Source: an uncultured Nitrosomonadales bacterium
Lineage (GTDB): Bacteria; Pseudomonadota; Gammaproteobacteria; Burkholderiales; Gallionellaceae
DNA: 44,391 bases
Direction: 5' to 3'
Assembly (NCBI GenBank): GCA_903861075.1
Contig: CAIOSY010000151.1
Span: forward strand, 1-44,391
A program made the translations under genes and the position numbers. The notes below the pieces were generated by a model. It ran no database searches. It was not told the DNA's origin and worked only from the letters and a program-made list of their open reading frames with translations. Positions 1-7,934 of this stretch are shown here, piece by piece; positions within the stretch are counted from its first letter, which is position 1, and every line of letters begins with the position of its first letter.

Positions 1-108
1 AATGATAGGGGAATCGGTCAAGGTCGATTTCCGAGCCAACAGCTATATGCGAAATACGGGCTATACAAAGTTCAGACAAGGGCGGGCTGGAAATCAGAGA
101 ATGCCTAA
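1..108 (+). CDS. Group II intron reverse transcriptase/maturase, C-terminal tail (partial)
   Basis: Frame 1 is open from the window edge to a TAA at 106-108 and encodes 35 residues. They include FPSQQLY, YGLYKV and a final AGWKSENA, which resembles the extreme C-terminus of LtrA-type intron proteins. The assignment rests mainly on context: the stop lies 16 bases before a recognisable domain V, as expected for an ORF carried in domain IV. The catalytic RT and maturase domains would lie upstream, outside the window. A different reading frame runs straight through the intron end into the downstream transposase fragment, but that appears to be coincidental. Confidence 0.5.
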   Translation, partial: NDRGIGQGRFPSQQLYAKYGLYKVQTRAGWKSENA

Positions 109-124
109 TGTGAAGAACATCGGA

Positions 125-196
125 AAGCCGTGTGCGTTAGTAGCGCATGCACGGTTTGATGAGGGAGGGCAGGCGAGAGCCTGTTCTCTACTCTAC
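125..196 (+). ncRNA. Group II intron domains V and VI
   Basis: Domain V fits the 34-nt consensus. It has the AGC catalytic triad at 126-128, a lower stem pairing 127-132 with 150-155, a two-base bulge at 148-149, an upper stem pairing 133-136 with 144-147, and a short cap loop. Domain VI follows as a stem in which GGGCAGGC pairs with GCCTGTTC around a GAGA loop, then CTCTACTCTAC, where the branch-point adenosine would lie. These elements form the ribozyme active site and the lariat branch site. Structure was read by eye; a covariance-model search would confirm it. Confidence 0.75.
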
Positions 197-457
197 CCAA
201 GGCTTTGCATTCAGAAGGTGCTGTCCCAAAAAAAGCTTGATGAAGATTTGAGTGAAATTCCTATGAGGCAGAGGCGGGCAATAGCGAAACCTCTGGAATA
301 TTACTTGGCGTGTACCAACAACAGGGATGAGGCGATTGCTCTGGCCTATAGCAGCGGAGGGTATGGCATGAAAAAAATCGGTGACCACTTTGGTTTACAC
401 TATTCCACAGTGAGCCGTATTATCAGCGGTCAGGAAAGCGCAAAACGCAAGACCTGA
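197..457 (+). pseudogene. C-terminal fragment of a REP-associated (Y1-type) transposase
   Basis: Directly after the intron, frame 2 stays open to a TGA at 455-457. It encodes the C-terminal part of a REP-associated tyrosine transposase. The recognisable parts are an RDEAIALAY segment and a helix-turn-helix reading MKKIGDHFGLHYSTVSRI, which in this family follows the catalytic Y1 domain. The catalytic HUH and tyrosine motifs are absent because the sequence upstream is intron. Either the intron split the gene, with the 5' half lying beyond the left edge, or this is a relic. The open frame begins inside the intron and has no convincing start of its own, so I call it a fragment. Confidence 0.55.
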
Positions 458-659
458 CCCCCTGACTTCATTACCAGCTAAGCGGGCGGTTTTCCGCTGA
501 TATCAGACCGCCAAATTGCCGAAAATAGCGAGATTGAATGCCTGCCTGTTGATAACCCATGCGGATGCTCAACATGTTCCACTCACAATGTCTGGACTCG
601 GGCGACAACCGGACATGGAAATTTTTCGCGTCATGCAACGAAAATCATCGGCAATGTAA

Positions 660-1943
660 CTATTTCCCAAGTACCAGTTTTTCAAAGTAGGAAATCGCCG
701 TAGATACACCGTCCTCCATGGCCATCCGCTTACCAATTTCACTCGCAACCAAAACCATGCTGGGATTCCTCAATATATTTTGAATCCCATTCGCCAAGTG
801 AGCTGCTTTCAAACCTTTGCGTTTAAGAGTCTTGCTAGCAACTCCCAGCCGTTCGAGTTCCTGCCCCCAAAAAAACTGGTCCGACACATGGGCCACGATG
901 ATAGAAGGTCTCCCCGCAAGAAGTGTGGATTGCGTTGTGCCAGCGCCACCGTGATGAACAATCATTTCGCATCTTGGAAACGCTAGGCTGTATGGGACCC
1001 ATATCGCCATAAATACCTTATCGTCAGAAGTTAATCCTTCAATTTTGTCTGTCGGAACCTGGAAAATCGCTCGGCAACCAACCCTTTCTACAGCATCCCG
1101 CCAGATAGCCAATGTTTCACTGATGTACGCATAGCTATTGGGCATTAGCATGCTGCCAAACGTGAAATAGACAGGTGGCGGGTCTGAAGATAAAAACTCT
1201 TCCAAACCATCGGGCAATGAGTCTGATTGCAAACCGGCAGGCGGATTCAGAAATCCGCACACAACATTTTGTTCTTCCCAATCAGGGGGGCGCCTACAAA
1301 TTTGAGGACTAACGGCGACAAGATTGAGTCGCTCAGCGACCCATGTTTTTTTCATAACATCTGAATCTGGTATCAAACCCTCGCGGACTCTTAGCGCATT
1401 CACTCTTGGGAGAAAAATGCGATTAACCATATGTTGAACGATGCGCCATGCCAATGGATATGACCAGGCTCCAAAATTTGGAAATCCGGGGGGGCAGATA
1501 TATGCGGATGGCAGGCAATTGTGAACAATATTGAGTGTAGCGATAGGCGTACCCGCTTTTTCTGCGGCTACACGCAATGGATAAACAAAGAAGTGTCCAA
1601 TAACCGCATCATTATTGGCACACAGGTCTTTTGCATCTTCGTAGATTTGTTCTGCAACGGGGTCAAATCCGTAGCGCATGACCATCTCAGCTTGCTGGAT
1701 AGGATTCCCGATGTCTATTACCTGACGCCAAATCTTTTCAACTTCCTCCGGCGGAGTGGGCTGGGTACCTGAAACTGAAATAATTTTGTACCCAAAGCGT
1801 TTAGCCAATCCGGAGTAATCACGGCCAACATTGTCAGTTACCGCCAAAGTGACCTCATGGCCTGACCTTACCAGTCCTGCTGCCAGTGCTGAAAAAGGTG
1901 CAATGTCACCTTCACTGCCCCAAGCTTGCAAGCCGATCTTCAT
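660..1943 (-). CDS. GT1-family glycosyltransferase (UDP-glucosyl/sterol glucosyltransferase-like)
   Basis: A 427-residue protein with the GT-B layout of the UGT/YjiC/sterol 3-beta-glucosyltransferase group. The N-terminus (MKIGLQAWGSEGDIAPF, then LVRSGHEVTLAVT) is the acceptor-side Rossmann domain with the GDI/HEV signature. The C-terminal donor domain carries HHGGAGTTQSTLLAGRP at about 330-346, the nucleotide-sugar binding motif. Such enzymes transfer a sugar from UDP or a similar nucleotide to small lipophilic acceptors; the acceptor here is unknown. It overlaps the upstream TetR gene by four bases (ATGA), so the two are cotranscribed and probably coupled. A role in modifying a toxic or signalling compound sensed by the TetR protein is inference. 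Confidence 0.8.
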   Translation of the reverse strand: MKIGLQAWGSEGDIAPFSALAAGLVRSGHEVTLAVTDNVGRDYSGLAKRFGYKIISVSGTQPTPPEEVEKIWRQVIDIGNPIQQAEMVMRYGFDPVAEQIYEDAKDLCANNDAVIGHFFVYPLRVAAEKAGTPIATLNIVHNCLPSAYICPPGFPNFGAWSYPLAWRIVQHMVNRIFLPRVNALRVREGLIPDSDVMKKTWVAERLNLVAVSPQICRRPPDWEEQNVVCGFLNPPAGLQSDSLPDGLEEFLSSDPPPVYFTFGSMLMPNSYAYISETLAIWRDAVERVGCRAIFQVPTDKIEGLTSDDKVFMAIWVPYSLAFPRCEMIVHHGGAGTTQSTLLAGRPSIIVAHVSDQFFWGQELERLGVASKTLKRKGLKAAHLANGIQNILRNPSMVLVASEIGKRMAMEDGVSTAISYFEKLVLGK

Positions 1944-2590
1944 AGCGAATCCTTTTTGTTGGAGTTTTTCTGAGAGCTTGCTGCGCTGACAAAGAACTTG
2001 ACCATGAGATGAAGCTGAGTCTTTGGAGAAATTTCATCGGTCGGTAGCCAACGCCAAATTGCAGCAAGATAGAGGTGCTGCAAGTAATCGGCCAATTGAA
2101 TAACATCAGCATCAAGTGGCAGTTCTCTTCGACTAACTGCTGCTGCAAGGATGTTGGCAAATAAGCCGTGCAACTCATCTCGAGAAGAAACATTTCCGTC
2201 CAATAAGCGCCGATTTATGCCGTAGGCAATGCTCAATGGTAAGTAGCGACGCCTGTCTGCGGCCCAGCCAGCAAATACGTCAAATAGTCCAAGAAGTGTC
2301 GCTTGCAAGGTTGGTAGTTGGGTACCAACCGTCAGCAACTCATCTACTCCGCCCTTAAATTCCATGCGAAAGTAATGATCCAACAAGGCTTCTTTAATTG
2401 GGAAATAGTTGTAAAGTGTGCCTCTAGAAACATCAGCCGCCGTAGCAATCTGTTCCATTGTTACGGATTCGAAACTATCGCGCTCAAAGAGAGAAAAAGC
2501 TGCGCATGCAAGCTTATCAGCCATTTCGTAGCGCTTTCGTTCTCTTCTGTTTAAGGCGGGTAGTGAGTTTTTGTCTTCCATATTGAACAT
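1940..2590 (-). CDS. TetR/AcrR-family transcriptional regulator
   Basis: A 216-residue TetR-type repressor. The N-terminal DNA-binding domain has the family pattern: an AAFSLFERDSFESVTMEQIA helix pair, then ADVSRGTLYNYFPIKEALL, the HTH recognition region at about 50-75. The rest is a helical ligand-binding and dimerisation domain with no recognisable ligand specificity. Two starts are possible: ATG at 2590 (MFNMEDK) or ATG at 2581 (MEDK). Neither has a clear Shine-Dalgarno sequence, and both lie at or beside the palindrome at 2585-2612, so transcription probably starts close to the gene. It overlaps the glycosyltransferase gene by ATGA and likely controls it and itself. Confidence 0.85.
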   Translation of the reverse strand: MFNMEDKNSLPALNRRERKRYEMADKLACAAFSLFERDSFESVTMEQIATAADVSRGTLYNYFPIKEALLDHYFRMEFKGGVDELLTVGTQLPTLQATLLGLFDVFAGWAADRRRYLPLSIAYGINRRLLDGNVSSRDELHGLFANILAAAVSRRELPLDADVIQLADYLQHLYLAAIWRWLPTDEISPKTQLHLMVKFFVSAASSQKNSNKKDSL

Positions 2591-2612
2591 TGTACAAATT
2601 TATACATTGTTC
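2585..2612. promoter_or_regulatory. Inverted repeat, probable TetR operator
   Basis: GAACATTGTA and TACATTGTTC form a 10-base inverted repeat (9 of 10 pairs) around an 8-base AT-rich spacer. It covers the first candidate start codon of the TetR gene. Position and symmetry suit an autoregulatory operator of this family. No binding data; the assignment is inferred from location. Confidence 0.5.
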
Positions 2613-2860
2613 AGCAATAGTTAGTGGAAGCAGTATTGCCCAAAACACTCAACCAGTAGCTCAAATATGTTTCAGTTTAGCTATATAGGCCCCGGGTTGC
2701 GCGTCCATATCCACTACTCGCCAGCGCCCGCTGACCCACAGACACCAGTCGCTCGAACTCCACCCGGTGAAGGCCTGCTATTGGCACATTGTGTGTCTTG
2801 AGAAGCCAACTTTACCTGCTAGAAAGCAGATATTGAGCATACTTCCGTCGGCATCCGAAA

Positions 2861-3271
2861 TTACTCAAATGGATTTACAATTTCAACCCTAGTTCCGCGA
2901 AAATCATCCACATTTCTCGTTACTACTGCCATGTCGTGAAGCAGCGCAATTGCCGCAATCTGTTTATCTATCGGGTGTTCAGGGTGAGGCGACATCAACC
3001 GCCCCCACACTTGAGCGCATTCTTCATCAAAGGTCAAAATTTTATCAGCATAATCTGACACAACCAAATCCAGCCATTTTTCCAGTTTCCTGGTTTGTGG
3101 CAGATCACCACGATGACGAATATTCTCTAAACCACGCCGAATTTCACCTATGGTTTGCGCTGAGAGATAGAGATCTTCAGGTGCAGTGCTCTGAAAAAAC
3201 TTCTGCACGCCTCTATTCGCCTTGGCACCTTTGCGAGCTTCGCTGATGACATTGGTATCAACCAGGTACAT
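2861..3271 (-). CDS. PIN-domain toxin ribonuclease (FitB/VapC type)
   Basis: A 136-residue PIN-domain protein. It starts MYLVDTNVISE, with the first acidic metal ligand at D5. It continues with E43 in TIGEIRRGLE, D102 in HPIDKQIAAIAL, and the TRNVDDF motif (D122/D123) near the end, which together give the acidic metal-binding centre of VapC-like RNases. Length and the terminal VEIVNPFE are typical of FitB/StbB-type members. The cognate antitoxin gene lies three bases upstream on the same strand. The target RNA is unknown. The pair sits in an accessory stretch between unrelated cassettes, consistent with horizontal acquisition. Confidence 0.87.
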   Translation of the reverse strand: MYLVDTNVISEARKGAKANRGVQKFFQSTAPEDLYLSAQTIGEIRRGLENIRHRGDLPQTRKLEKWLDLVVSDYADKILTFDEECAQVWGRLMSPHPEHPIDKQIAAIALLHDMAVVTRNVDDFRGTRVEIVNPFE

Positions 3272-3274
3272 GGA

Positions 3275-3499
3275 TTATGCATTCCGAAAATTAAAGTCGG
3301 CATCCTCACCTACATTGGGCATGCTCGATAAAACATCGGCAACCGTACGACGTTTTGGGCGCTGCAAAACCATACGCAAAATTTCACGATGCTCGGCTTC
3401 CGCACTTCTTCCATGCGATGCGGCAAGCTGCTTTAGCGCCAGAGCGATATCTTCCTCAACATTGCGAACGACTAAGTTGGTAGCCATTTCGATCTCCAT
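3275..3499 (-). CDS. FitA/VapB-type ribbon-helix-helix antitoxin
   Basis: A 74-residue protein with a short ribbon-helix-helix domain: the strand NLVVRNVEEDI, then the helices LALKQLAASHGRSAEAEHREILRMVL. This is the FitA/Arc-like fold that binds the operon promoter. The C-terminal tail (TVADVLSSMPNVGEDADFNFRNA) would wrap the PIN toxin active site. It precedes the toxin gene by three bases, the normal antitoxin-first order. Translation may begin at 3499 (MEIEMATN) or at the internal ATG at 3487 (MATNLVV), which is the more usual family start. Confidence 0.83.
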   Translation of the reverse strand: MEIEMATNLVVRNVEEDIALALKQLAASHGRSAEAEHREILRMVLQRPKRRTVADVLSSMPNVGEDADFNFRNA

Positions 3500-3607
3500 A
3501 CTTTGCCATCAATGATTACAACCTATCAGACAAATGATTGCACTGCAATCAATATTTTCTGGCAACTCGATGGATCGCTGATAGCACATTGCCTCCCATC
3601 GCCACCG

Positions 3608-4042
3608 TCAGCTATCTGACCGCGATTGTACACCTCCGACAGGCAAAAATTTTTCCGCAGCCATATTGAATCGAGCAATAGGTTGGAAATGGATATCCAC
3701 CCGGATTTCAATAGCAGATGCCCGCCCCTTTTTCCAGAAAATTACCGGACTGCCCGCATTGTAGCGATGCTTCAAAACAGGCTTCCAACTGTCGGGATCC
3801 ATAGTAGTTTTCGAGCCGACCAGCAGCAGGTGTTGACCAATCGCTTCGCTATAATTCTTGTGCGCCTTCATGCCGACGACAAGTTTGGACAGCCGAGGAA
3901 TGATGCCGGGAGCAACGACGGGGGGCATGGTTTCATCCTCTTGAGGGGCTGCTGGCTAGTTGACTAAGTTCGCACCGCCGTCACGCAGCAAATTTTTATG
4001 CGCCGTCCAGTTATGCGCATTGCTCTGCATTTGATGTTGCAT
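3608..4042 (-). pseudogene. Hypothetical protein gene interrupted by an in-frame amber codon
   Basis: ATG at 4042 opens a frame encoding 28 residues (including NAHNWTAHKNLLRDGGANLVN) before a TAG at 3956-3958. The same frame continues without further stops to 3608. The downstream part includes PPVVAPGIIPRLSKLV, MKAHKNYSEAIGQHLL, a KPVL stretch, VIFWKKGRA and IEIRVD. The two halves resemble consecutive parts of a small hypothetical-protein family that I recall only as a pattern, without a function. An ATG at 3928 with AGAGG eight bases upstream could start the second part alone. The C-terminus after IEIRVD looks unlike the family, so it is probably truncated too. It lies just downstream of a TetR gene on the same strand. 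Confidence 0.45.
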
Positions 4043-4063
4043 TGTGATTGAATATCGTAAGGG

Positions 4064-4687
4064 TTAAATGTCATCGCTACGTTTTACAATGCCGTGCAGA
4101 TAGATAGGGAAAGTTTTTCTGGCCTCATCCAGCAAAGTCCGCTTGCCGCCAAAAATTGAAACCTGCATGAAAAGCCCCTGAATCATGCCGATGTAGAGTA
4201 CTGCGGCATTTTTGCTATCGAGGTCTTGAGATACCAATGATTGTTCCTTTGCTGATTCGAGCAGGCTGGCAATTTTTCCTTCGTAACCTGAGATGATTTC
4301 CTGTATCAGATCGCGCAGCTTGCTGTTCCTTTTGTGTAGCATCTCAGAGAACAGCAGGCGAGGAATAGAGGGATGCTTGCCGATAAAAGTGATGTGCGCG
4401 AAGAACATCCGCTCAATCGCATCGATCGGGTCGCTCGCCTCAGCGGCTGCCTTTTCCACGACCGTCATCAGGCGATCGCGTATCCACTGTATGGCGGCCA
4501 GCCAGATGTCATCCTTGGTCGGAAAATGTTTGAAAATCGCACCTTGCGTGACTTTCATCGCATCGGCCATATCCTGTGTGGTGACGCTGTCGATGCCTTT
4601 TTCTGCGGCCAGATGAATGGCGACGCGCACAATCTCGCTTTGTCGCTCTTCGGTCGGCATACGGCGTTTGATGACTTCCTGATTCAA
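4064..4687 (-). CDS. TetR/AcrR-family regulator of the adjacent ABC exporter
   Basis: A 207-residue TetR regulator. The DNA-binding domain spans about residues 12-60, with VRVAIHLAAEKGIDSVTTQDMA and then MKVTQGAIFKHFPTKDDIW as the HTH region. The C-terminal part is an all-helical effector domain, and GMIQGLFMQVSIFGG is typical of the AcrR-like C-terminal subfamily. It is the last intact gene in the order adaptor-permease-ATPase-regulator, 24 bases after the ATPase, so it most likely represses that exporter. The effector cannot be told from sequence. The start at 4687 is an ATG. Confidence 0.85.
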   Translation of the reverse strand: MNQEVIKRRMPTEERQSEIVRVAIHLAAEKGIDSVTTQDMADAMKVTQGAIFKHFPTKDDIWLAAIQWIRDRLMTVVEKAAAEASDPIDAIERMFFAHITFIGKHPSIPRLLFSEMLHKRNSKLRDLIQEIISGYEGKIASLLESAKEQSLVSQDLDSKNAAVLYIGMIQGLFMQVSIFGGKRTLLDEARKTFPIYLHGIVKRSDDI

Positions 4688-4711
4688 AATATTTCTCCAA
4701 TAAAATTACGG

Positions 4712-5419
4712 TTATGCATCGCGGCCTTCTCCTGCTTCCTCATAGGTACGCCCATCGCGAATATGGTATATACGCTTGAAGGTCGGGATAATTTTTTCAT
4801 CATGAGTCACAACGATAATGGCGGTCTGATATTGCTGCGCCATCTGATTCAGAATGCGCACCACCGTTAAAGCCCGTTCGCTATCCAGTGGCGCCGTCGG
4901 TTCATCGGCGAGAATGATAGGAGGGTGATTAGCCAGCGCCCGCGCAATCGACACGCGCTGTTGTTCCCCGCCGGATAGTTCCGAGATTTGTGCATGTGCA
5001 CGATGGCCGACATCCAACGCATCCAGCAATTCCCTGGCACGTATTCGTGCCTGTGTATTCGGCACGCCCGCCAGCATCGGCAGCAACGCAATGTTATCGG
5101 TCACGTCCAGAAACGGGATCAAATAGGGCGCCTGAAAAACAAAACCGATACGATCACGCCGCAGGGTGCGCAAATCATCAATTTTCCATGCGCCGTCAAA
5201 TATCGTCTCGCCGCCCAGCTGCATTTTTCCTGAAGTCGGTTCAATCACTGCCCCGAGGCATTTTAGCAATGTGCTTTTCCCTGATCCGCTAGGACCCACC
5301 AAGCCAACCACCTCGCCAGGCCAGATGGTCATGTTTACGCCCTTGAGCGCATCAACGGCGGTATCTCCTGCACCATATCGCTTGGTCAAATTTTCAATAT
5401 GAATTGCCGGCTTGCCCAT
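4712..5419 (-). CDS. ABC transporter ATP-binding protein (MacB/LolD/DevA type)
   Basis: A 235-residue nucleotide-binding subunit with all ABC motifs: Walker A GPSGSGKST at 42-50, Q-loop Q96, signature LSGGEQQR at 148-155, Walker B IILADEPT at 168-175 and switch H206. The size and the LKGVNMTIWPGEVVGLVGPSG style place it with the LolD/MacB/DevA group that powers FtsX-type permeases. A strong AGGAGG site sits just before its ATG, and its start lies one base past the permease stop, so it is translated from the same message. It drives export through the two preceding gene products. Confidence 0.92.
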   Translation of the reverse strand: MGKPAIHIENLTKRYGAGDTAVDALKGVNMTIWPGEVVGLVGPSGSGKSTLLKCLGAVIEPTSGKMQLGGETIFDGAWKIDDLRTLRRDRIGFVFQAPYLIPFLDVTDNIALLPMLAGVPNTQARIRARELLDALDVGHRAHAQISELSGGEQQRVSIARALANHPPIILADEPTAPLDSERALTVVRILNQMAQQYQTAIIVVTHDEKIIPTFKRIYHIRDGRTYEEAGEGRDA

Positions 5420-5420
5420 A

Positions 5421-6608
5421 TCAGCCTCCTATTGCGGTGGCAGGATCAATCCGCAACGCCGCGCGTATAGCAAACAGACTGGCTAACGAGCACATCAGCA
5501 TCACCAGCAAAAATCCGCGTACTGCGTCACCGGGGATCAGTAATACGTATTTCGGGAACAGCGGAGCCCACAGAGTCGCCGCTGTTTTTCCTACCAGAAA
5601 GCCTATCAAGCCCAGGCCTAGCGCCTGTTGCAAGATCATGCCGCTGATCGTTTGATTGCCCGCCCCCACCAGTTTGAGTACTGCGATCTCCCGGATTTTA
5701 TTCAGGGTCATGGTGTAGATAATAAAAGCCACAATGGCGGCACTGACAATGGATAAAATGACCAGAAACATGAAAATCTGTTTTGCCGAGGTGGCAATTA
5801 GTTTGGCGACCAGAATTTCTTCCATCTGCTCTTGGGTATACGCCTGCAAATGTTTCCAGCGCCGTATCTGACGGGCTAGCTCCTGATCGTCAAACCCGGT
5901 TTTAATGCGCACCAGCACGGCATTGACCATGTGACTCGATGTTTGTCCTGCCAGCACGGCATCCAGCACGCCAGGCACTCGATTGAACGCAGGATTTGCC
6001 GCTGTCCTGGCGCGTTCATTCAGCAGCGCATCATTGTCTTTGAGAAATTGCACCTCCTGAGCATCCTTGAGTGGTACGAACACCATCGCATCGCCGCTCG
6101 ATGAAACCATGCGTCGCGTCAAGCCGACGACCGTGTATGAGTGGCGGCGAATCTGGATGCGCTCACCCAGTGTCAGTCCCGTCTTGATGTCAGCCAGCGC
6201 TTCATAATGTGTACGGGTAATCGGACGACCGGCCACCAGATAGGCAGGCTCGCCGGGTTTTCCTTGCTCGACGCCGACCAGCATGATGCGCATATCCTTG
6301 CCGCCTTGTTGAATTTGCATGGTCAGATAGGTCACGTTGCCGACAGCCAGAACGCCCTGCTGTCCGAGCAAGTCACGCGCTACATCATCGTGAATGCTGG
6401 AGGGTTCGGCATAAGGGCCCAGTGTGTCTTGTTGAACCACCCAAAGATCGGCGCCGGCGTTGTTTATCATGGCTTGTGCATCATCCACCATGCCGCGATA
6501 AACGCCCGCCATGGTCAGCGTGACACCGATCAATAATCCGAGTCCGGCACCGGTGAATACGAATTTCCCCCAGCTGTGCAATATGTCGCGGCTTGCCAGA
6601 TTGATCAC
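5421..6608 (-). CDS. ABC transporter permease, FtsX/MacB (DevC-like) family
   Basis: A 395-residue permease with the MacB/DevC layout: one N-terminal membrane helix (about 17-38), a large periplasmic domain (about 40-265), then three C-terminal helices (about 275-300, 322-345 and 358-385). The cytoplasmic loop IREIAVLKLVGAGNQTISGMI is the coupling-helix signature of FtsX permeases. It starts at GTG 6608 with GAGGAAC about eight bases upstream. The adaptor gene's stop lies two bases before it and the ATPase gene follows with one base between. Type VII ABC systems of this kind use mechanotransmission to expel substrates from the periplasm or membrane; the substrate is unknown. Confidence 0.9.
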   Translation of the reverse strand: MINLASRDILHSWGKFVFTGAGLGLLIGVTLTMAGVYRGMVDDAQAMINNAGADLWVVQQDTLGPYAEPSSIHDDVARDLLGQQGVLAVGNVTYLTMQIQQGGKDMRIMLVGVEQGKPGEPAYLVAGRPITRTHYEALADIKTGLTLGERIQIRRHSYTVVGLTRRMVSSSGDAMVFVPLKDAQEVQFLKDNDALLNERARTAANPAFNRVPGVLDAVLAGQTSSHMVNAVLVRIKTGFDDQELARQIRRWKHLQAYTQEQMEEILVAKLIATSAKQIFMFLVILSIVSAAIVAFIIYTMTLNKIREIAVLKLVGAGNQTISGMILQQALGLGLIGFLVGKTAATLWAPLFPKYVLLIPGDAVRGFLLVMLMCSLASLFAIRAALRIDPATAIGG

Positions 6609-6610
6609 GC

Positions 6611-7774
6611 TCAGTTCCTCGCAATTTCAGGAACGACCTTCAGCTTCAAGTCATCTTTCATGGTCTGCTGGCTATAGACAATTACCTCATCACCATCCGC
6701 GATTCCATCGAGTATTTGTGTGCGGCCATCCAGCGTTGAAATGCCAATTTTGACAGGCTTAAATTTGGCATGAGCATTTTGCAGCAGCCAGACGCCGTCT
6801 TGTTGATTGATTCGTTTGACCGCAGCCGTGGGTATGGAGCGAACATTTTCCTGAACAGGCAATGTAATGGTGACTTCAGCCTGTTCGCCGATGCTGGCAT
6901 TGATTCCCGGCGCTGCCACATTCACGATGCGTTCCTCTGTGACCGCATCGCTGATTAAATCAACGCGCTCAACGACGCCAGATACGCTGGTTTGCGGATG
7001 CGAGCGCAGCACGATAGCCGTTTTTTGTCCGGCCCTGATCATTCCGGCCTGCTTTTGGTCAATGCGCGTTTTGATCCAGAGATCATCGGGTGCAGTCAGT
7101 TGAATGACCGCTTGTCCGGGAACAACGATGGCCCCCGGGTCGACCGGCCTTGCCGTCACAATCCCGTTCACGGGACTGATCAAACGGGTTTGCTCACGTA
7201 GTTTGCCGACGCCTGCAGCATCGGATTGTGCCTTCGATTGATCGCGCTTAGCTGCGACCAAGGATGCCGTCGCTGCATCAAGAATTGCTGACGCAGCTAT
7301 TTTTTCATTTAGTTTTACATCGAGCAGCTCAGGACTGACGAAACCTTGCGTTTGCAATTCGCTGTACCTTTTATACGAGGCAGAGAGTGTTCTGACTTGA
7401 CTTTGCGCCTGCACCAACTGAGCTTCTGCAACCTTGATTGAACTTGCCGTGCGCTCACTCACCCATTGACTGGCCGCCAGTTTTTCTGCAAGATCAATCG
7501 GGTCCAGCTCGGCGACAACCTGACCCGCTTTTACCTGATCTCCCTGATCAACCAGAAGCTTGCTGATTCTGCCCGTCATAACGGGCGAAACAATGTAACT
7601 GTGTCTGCCCTCGACAAGACCAACGCCAAACACCTCTGGCCTGAGCGTGCCAGTTTGAATTTTTTCGATAGTGACCTGGACGGGTGCCAACGGCCCCCGG
7701 GTCAGAATCACCCAGGCAAAGCCGCTCATTAACAGAACAGCCAGCAGTATCATTTTCAACCTGAGTTTAGACAT
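6611..7774 (-). CDS. Periplasmic adaptor (membrane fusion) protein of an ABC exporter, MacA/DevB-like
   Basis: A 387-residue HlyD/MacA-type adaptor. It has an N-terminal membrane anchor (MILLAVLLMSGFAWVILT), a first half-lipoyl segment (VSPVMTGRISKLLVDQGDQV), an alpha-helical hairpin of heptad-like AEAQLVQAQSQVRTL sequence at about 110-190, the second lipoyl half (RLISPVNGIVTARPVDPG) and beta-barrel/MP domains. I prefer ATG 7774 (MSKLRLK), with AGGTG upstream; the longer frame starts at a GTG at 7813 with poor spacing. It would bridge the permease to an outer-membrane TolC-type channel, which is not encoded here. It leads the exporter-TetR operon, divergent from arsR. Confidence 0.87.
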   Translation of the reverse strand: MSKLRLKMILLAVLLMSGFAWVILTRGPLAPVQVTIEKIQTGTLRPEVFGVGLVEGRHSYIVSPVMTGRISKLLVDQGDQVKAGQVVAELDPIDLAEKLAASQWVSERTASSIKVAEAQLVQAQSQVRTLSASYKRYSELQTQGFVSPELLDVKLNEKIAASAILDAATASLVAAKRDQSKAQSDAAGVGKLREQTRLISPVNGIVTARPVDPGAIVVPGQAVIQLTAPDDLWIKTRIDQKQAGMIRAGQKTAIVLRSHPQTSVSGVVERVDLISDAVTEERIVNVAAPGINASIGEQAEVTITLPVQENVRSIPTAAVKRINQQDGVWLLQNAHAKFKPVKIGISTLDGRTQILDGIADGDEVIVYSQQTMKDDLKLKVVPEIARN

Positions 7775-7893
7775 AAGCACACCTGAAAATGGAATAGGAA
7801 AGTAATTGCTCACTATCCTACTTGCTTATCATCAACGATGTCAATCCCGATTAAATTATCATTGGAATCGATGCCAGCCACTTTAAAGATATA

Positions 7894-7925
7894 ACATATT
7901 GCATATATATAGATTCTCTTATACT
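7894..7925 (+). promoter_or_regulatory. AT-rich promoter/operator region before arsR (tentative)
   Basis: The bases just before arsR include ACATATTGCATATATATAG, a partly symmetric AT run of the kind ArsR/SmtB repressors bind, and TATACT at 7920-7925 as a possible -10 box. TTGCAT at 7899-7904 would give a short 15-base spacing, and the start codon at 7935 leaves almost no leader. Tentative. Confidence 0.28.
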
Positions 7926-7934
7926 CTAGCGAGC

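Larger units (their letters stand above)
1..196 (+). mobile_element. 3' end of a group II intron (truncated by the window edge)
   Basis: The first 196 bases read as the end of a bacterial group II intron. They hold the tail of an intron-encoded reverse transcriptase ending at base 108, a domain V hairpin at about 125-158, and a domain VI stem ending in CTCTAC at 196, which fits the usual AY 3' boundary. This order (ORF stop, domain V, domain VI, splice site) is standard for group II introns. The 5' part lies outside the window, so intron class and mobility cannot be judged. Downstream is a transposase fragment, so the intron landed in or beside another mobile element. The exact 3' splice base is inferred from the motif. 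Confidence 0.72.

Noticed and set aside
2640-2860. Possible gene between the TetR gene and the toxin gene
   Set aside because: Only short open stretches are found, with no consistent frame or recognisable family; it may be old mobile-element debris.
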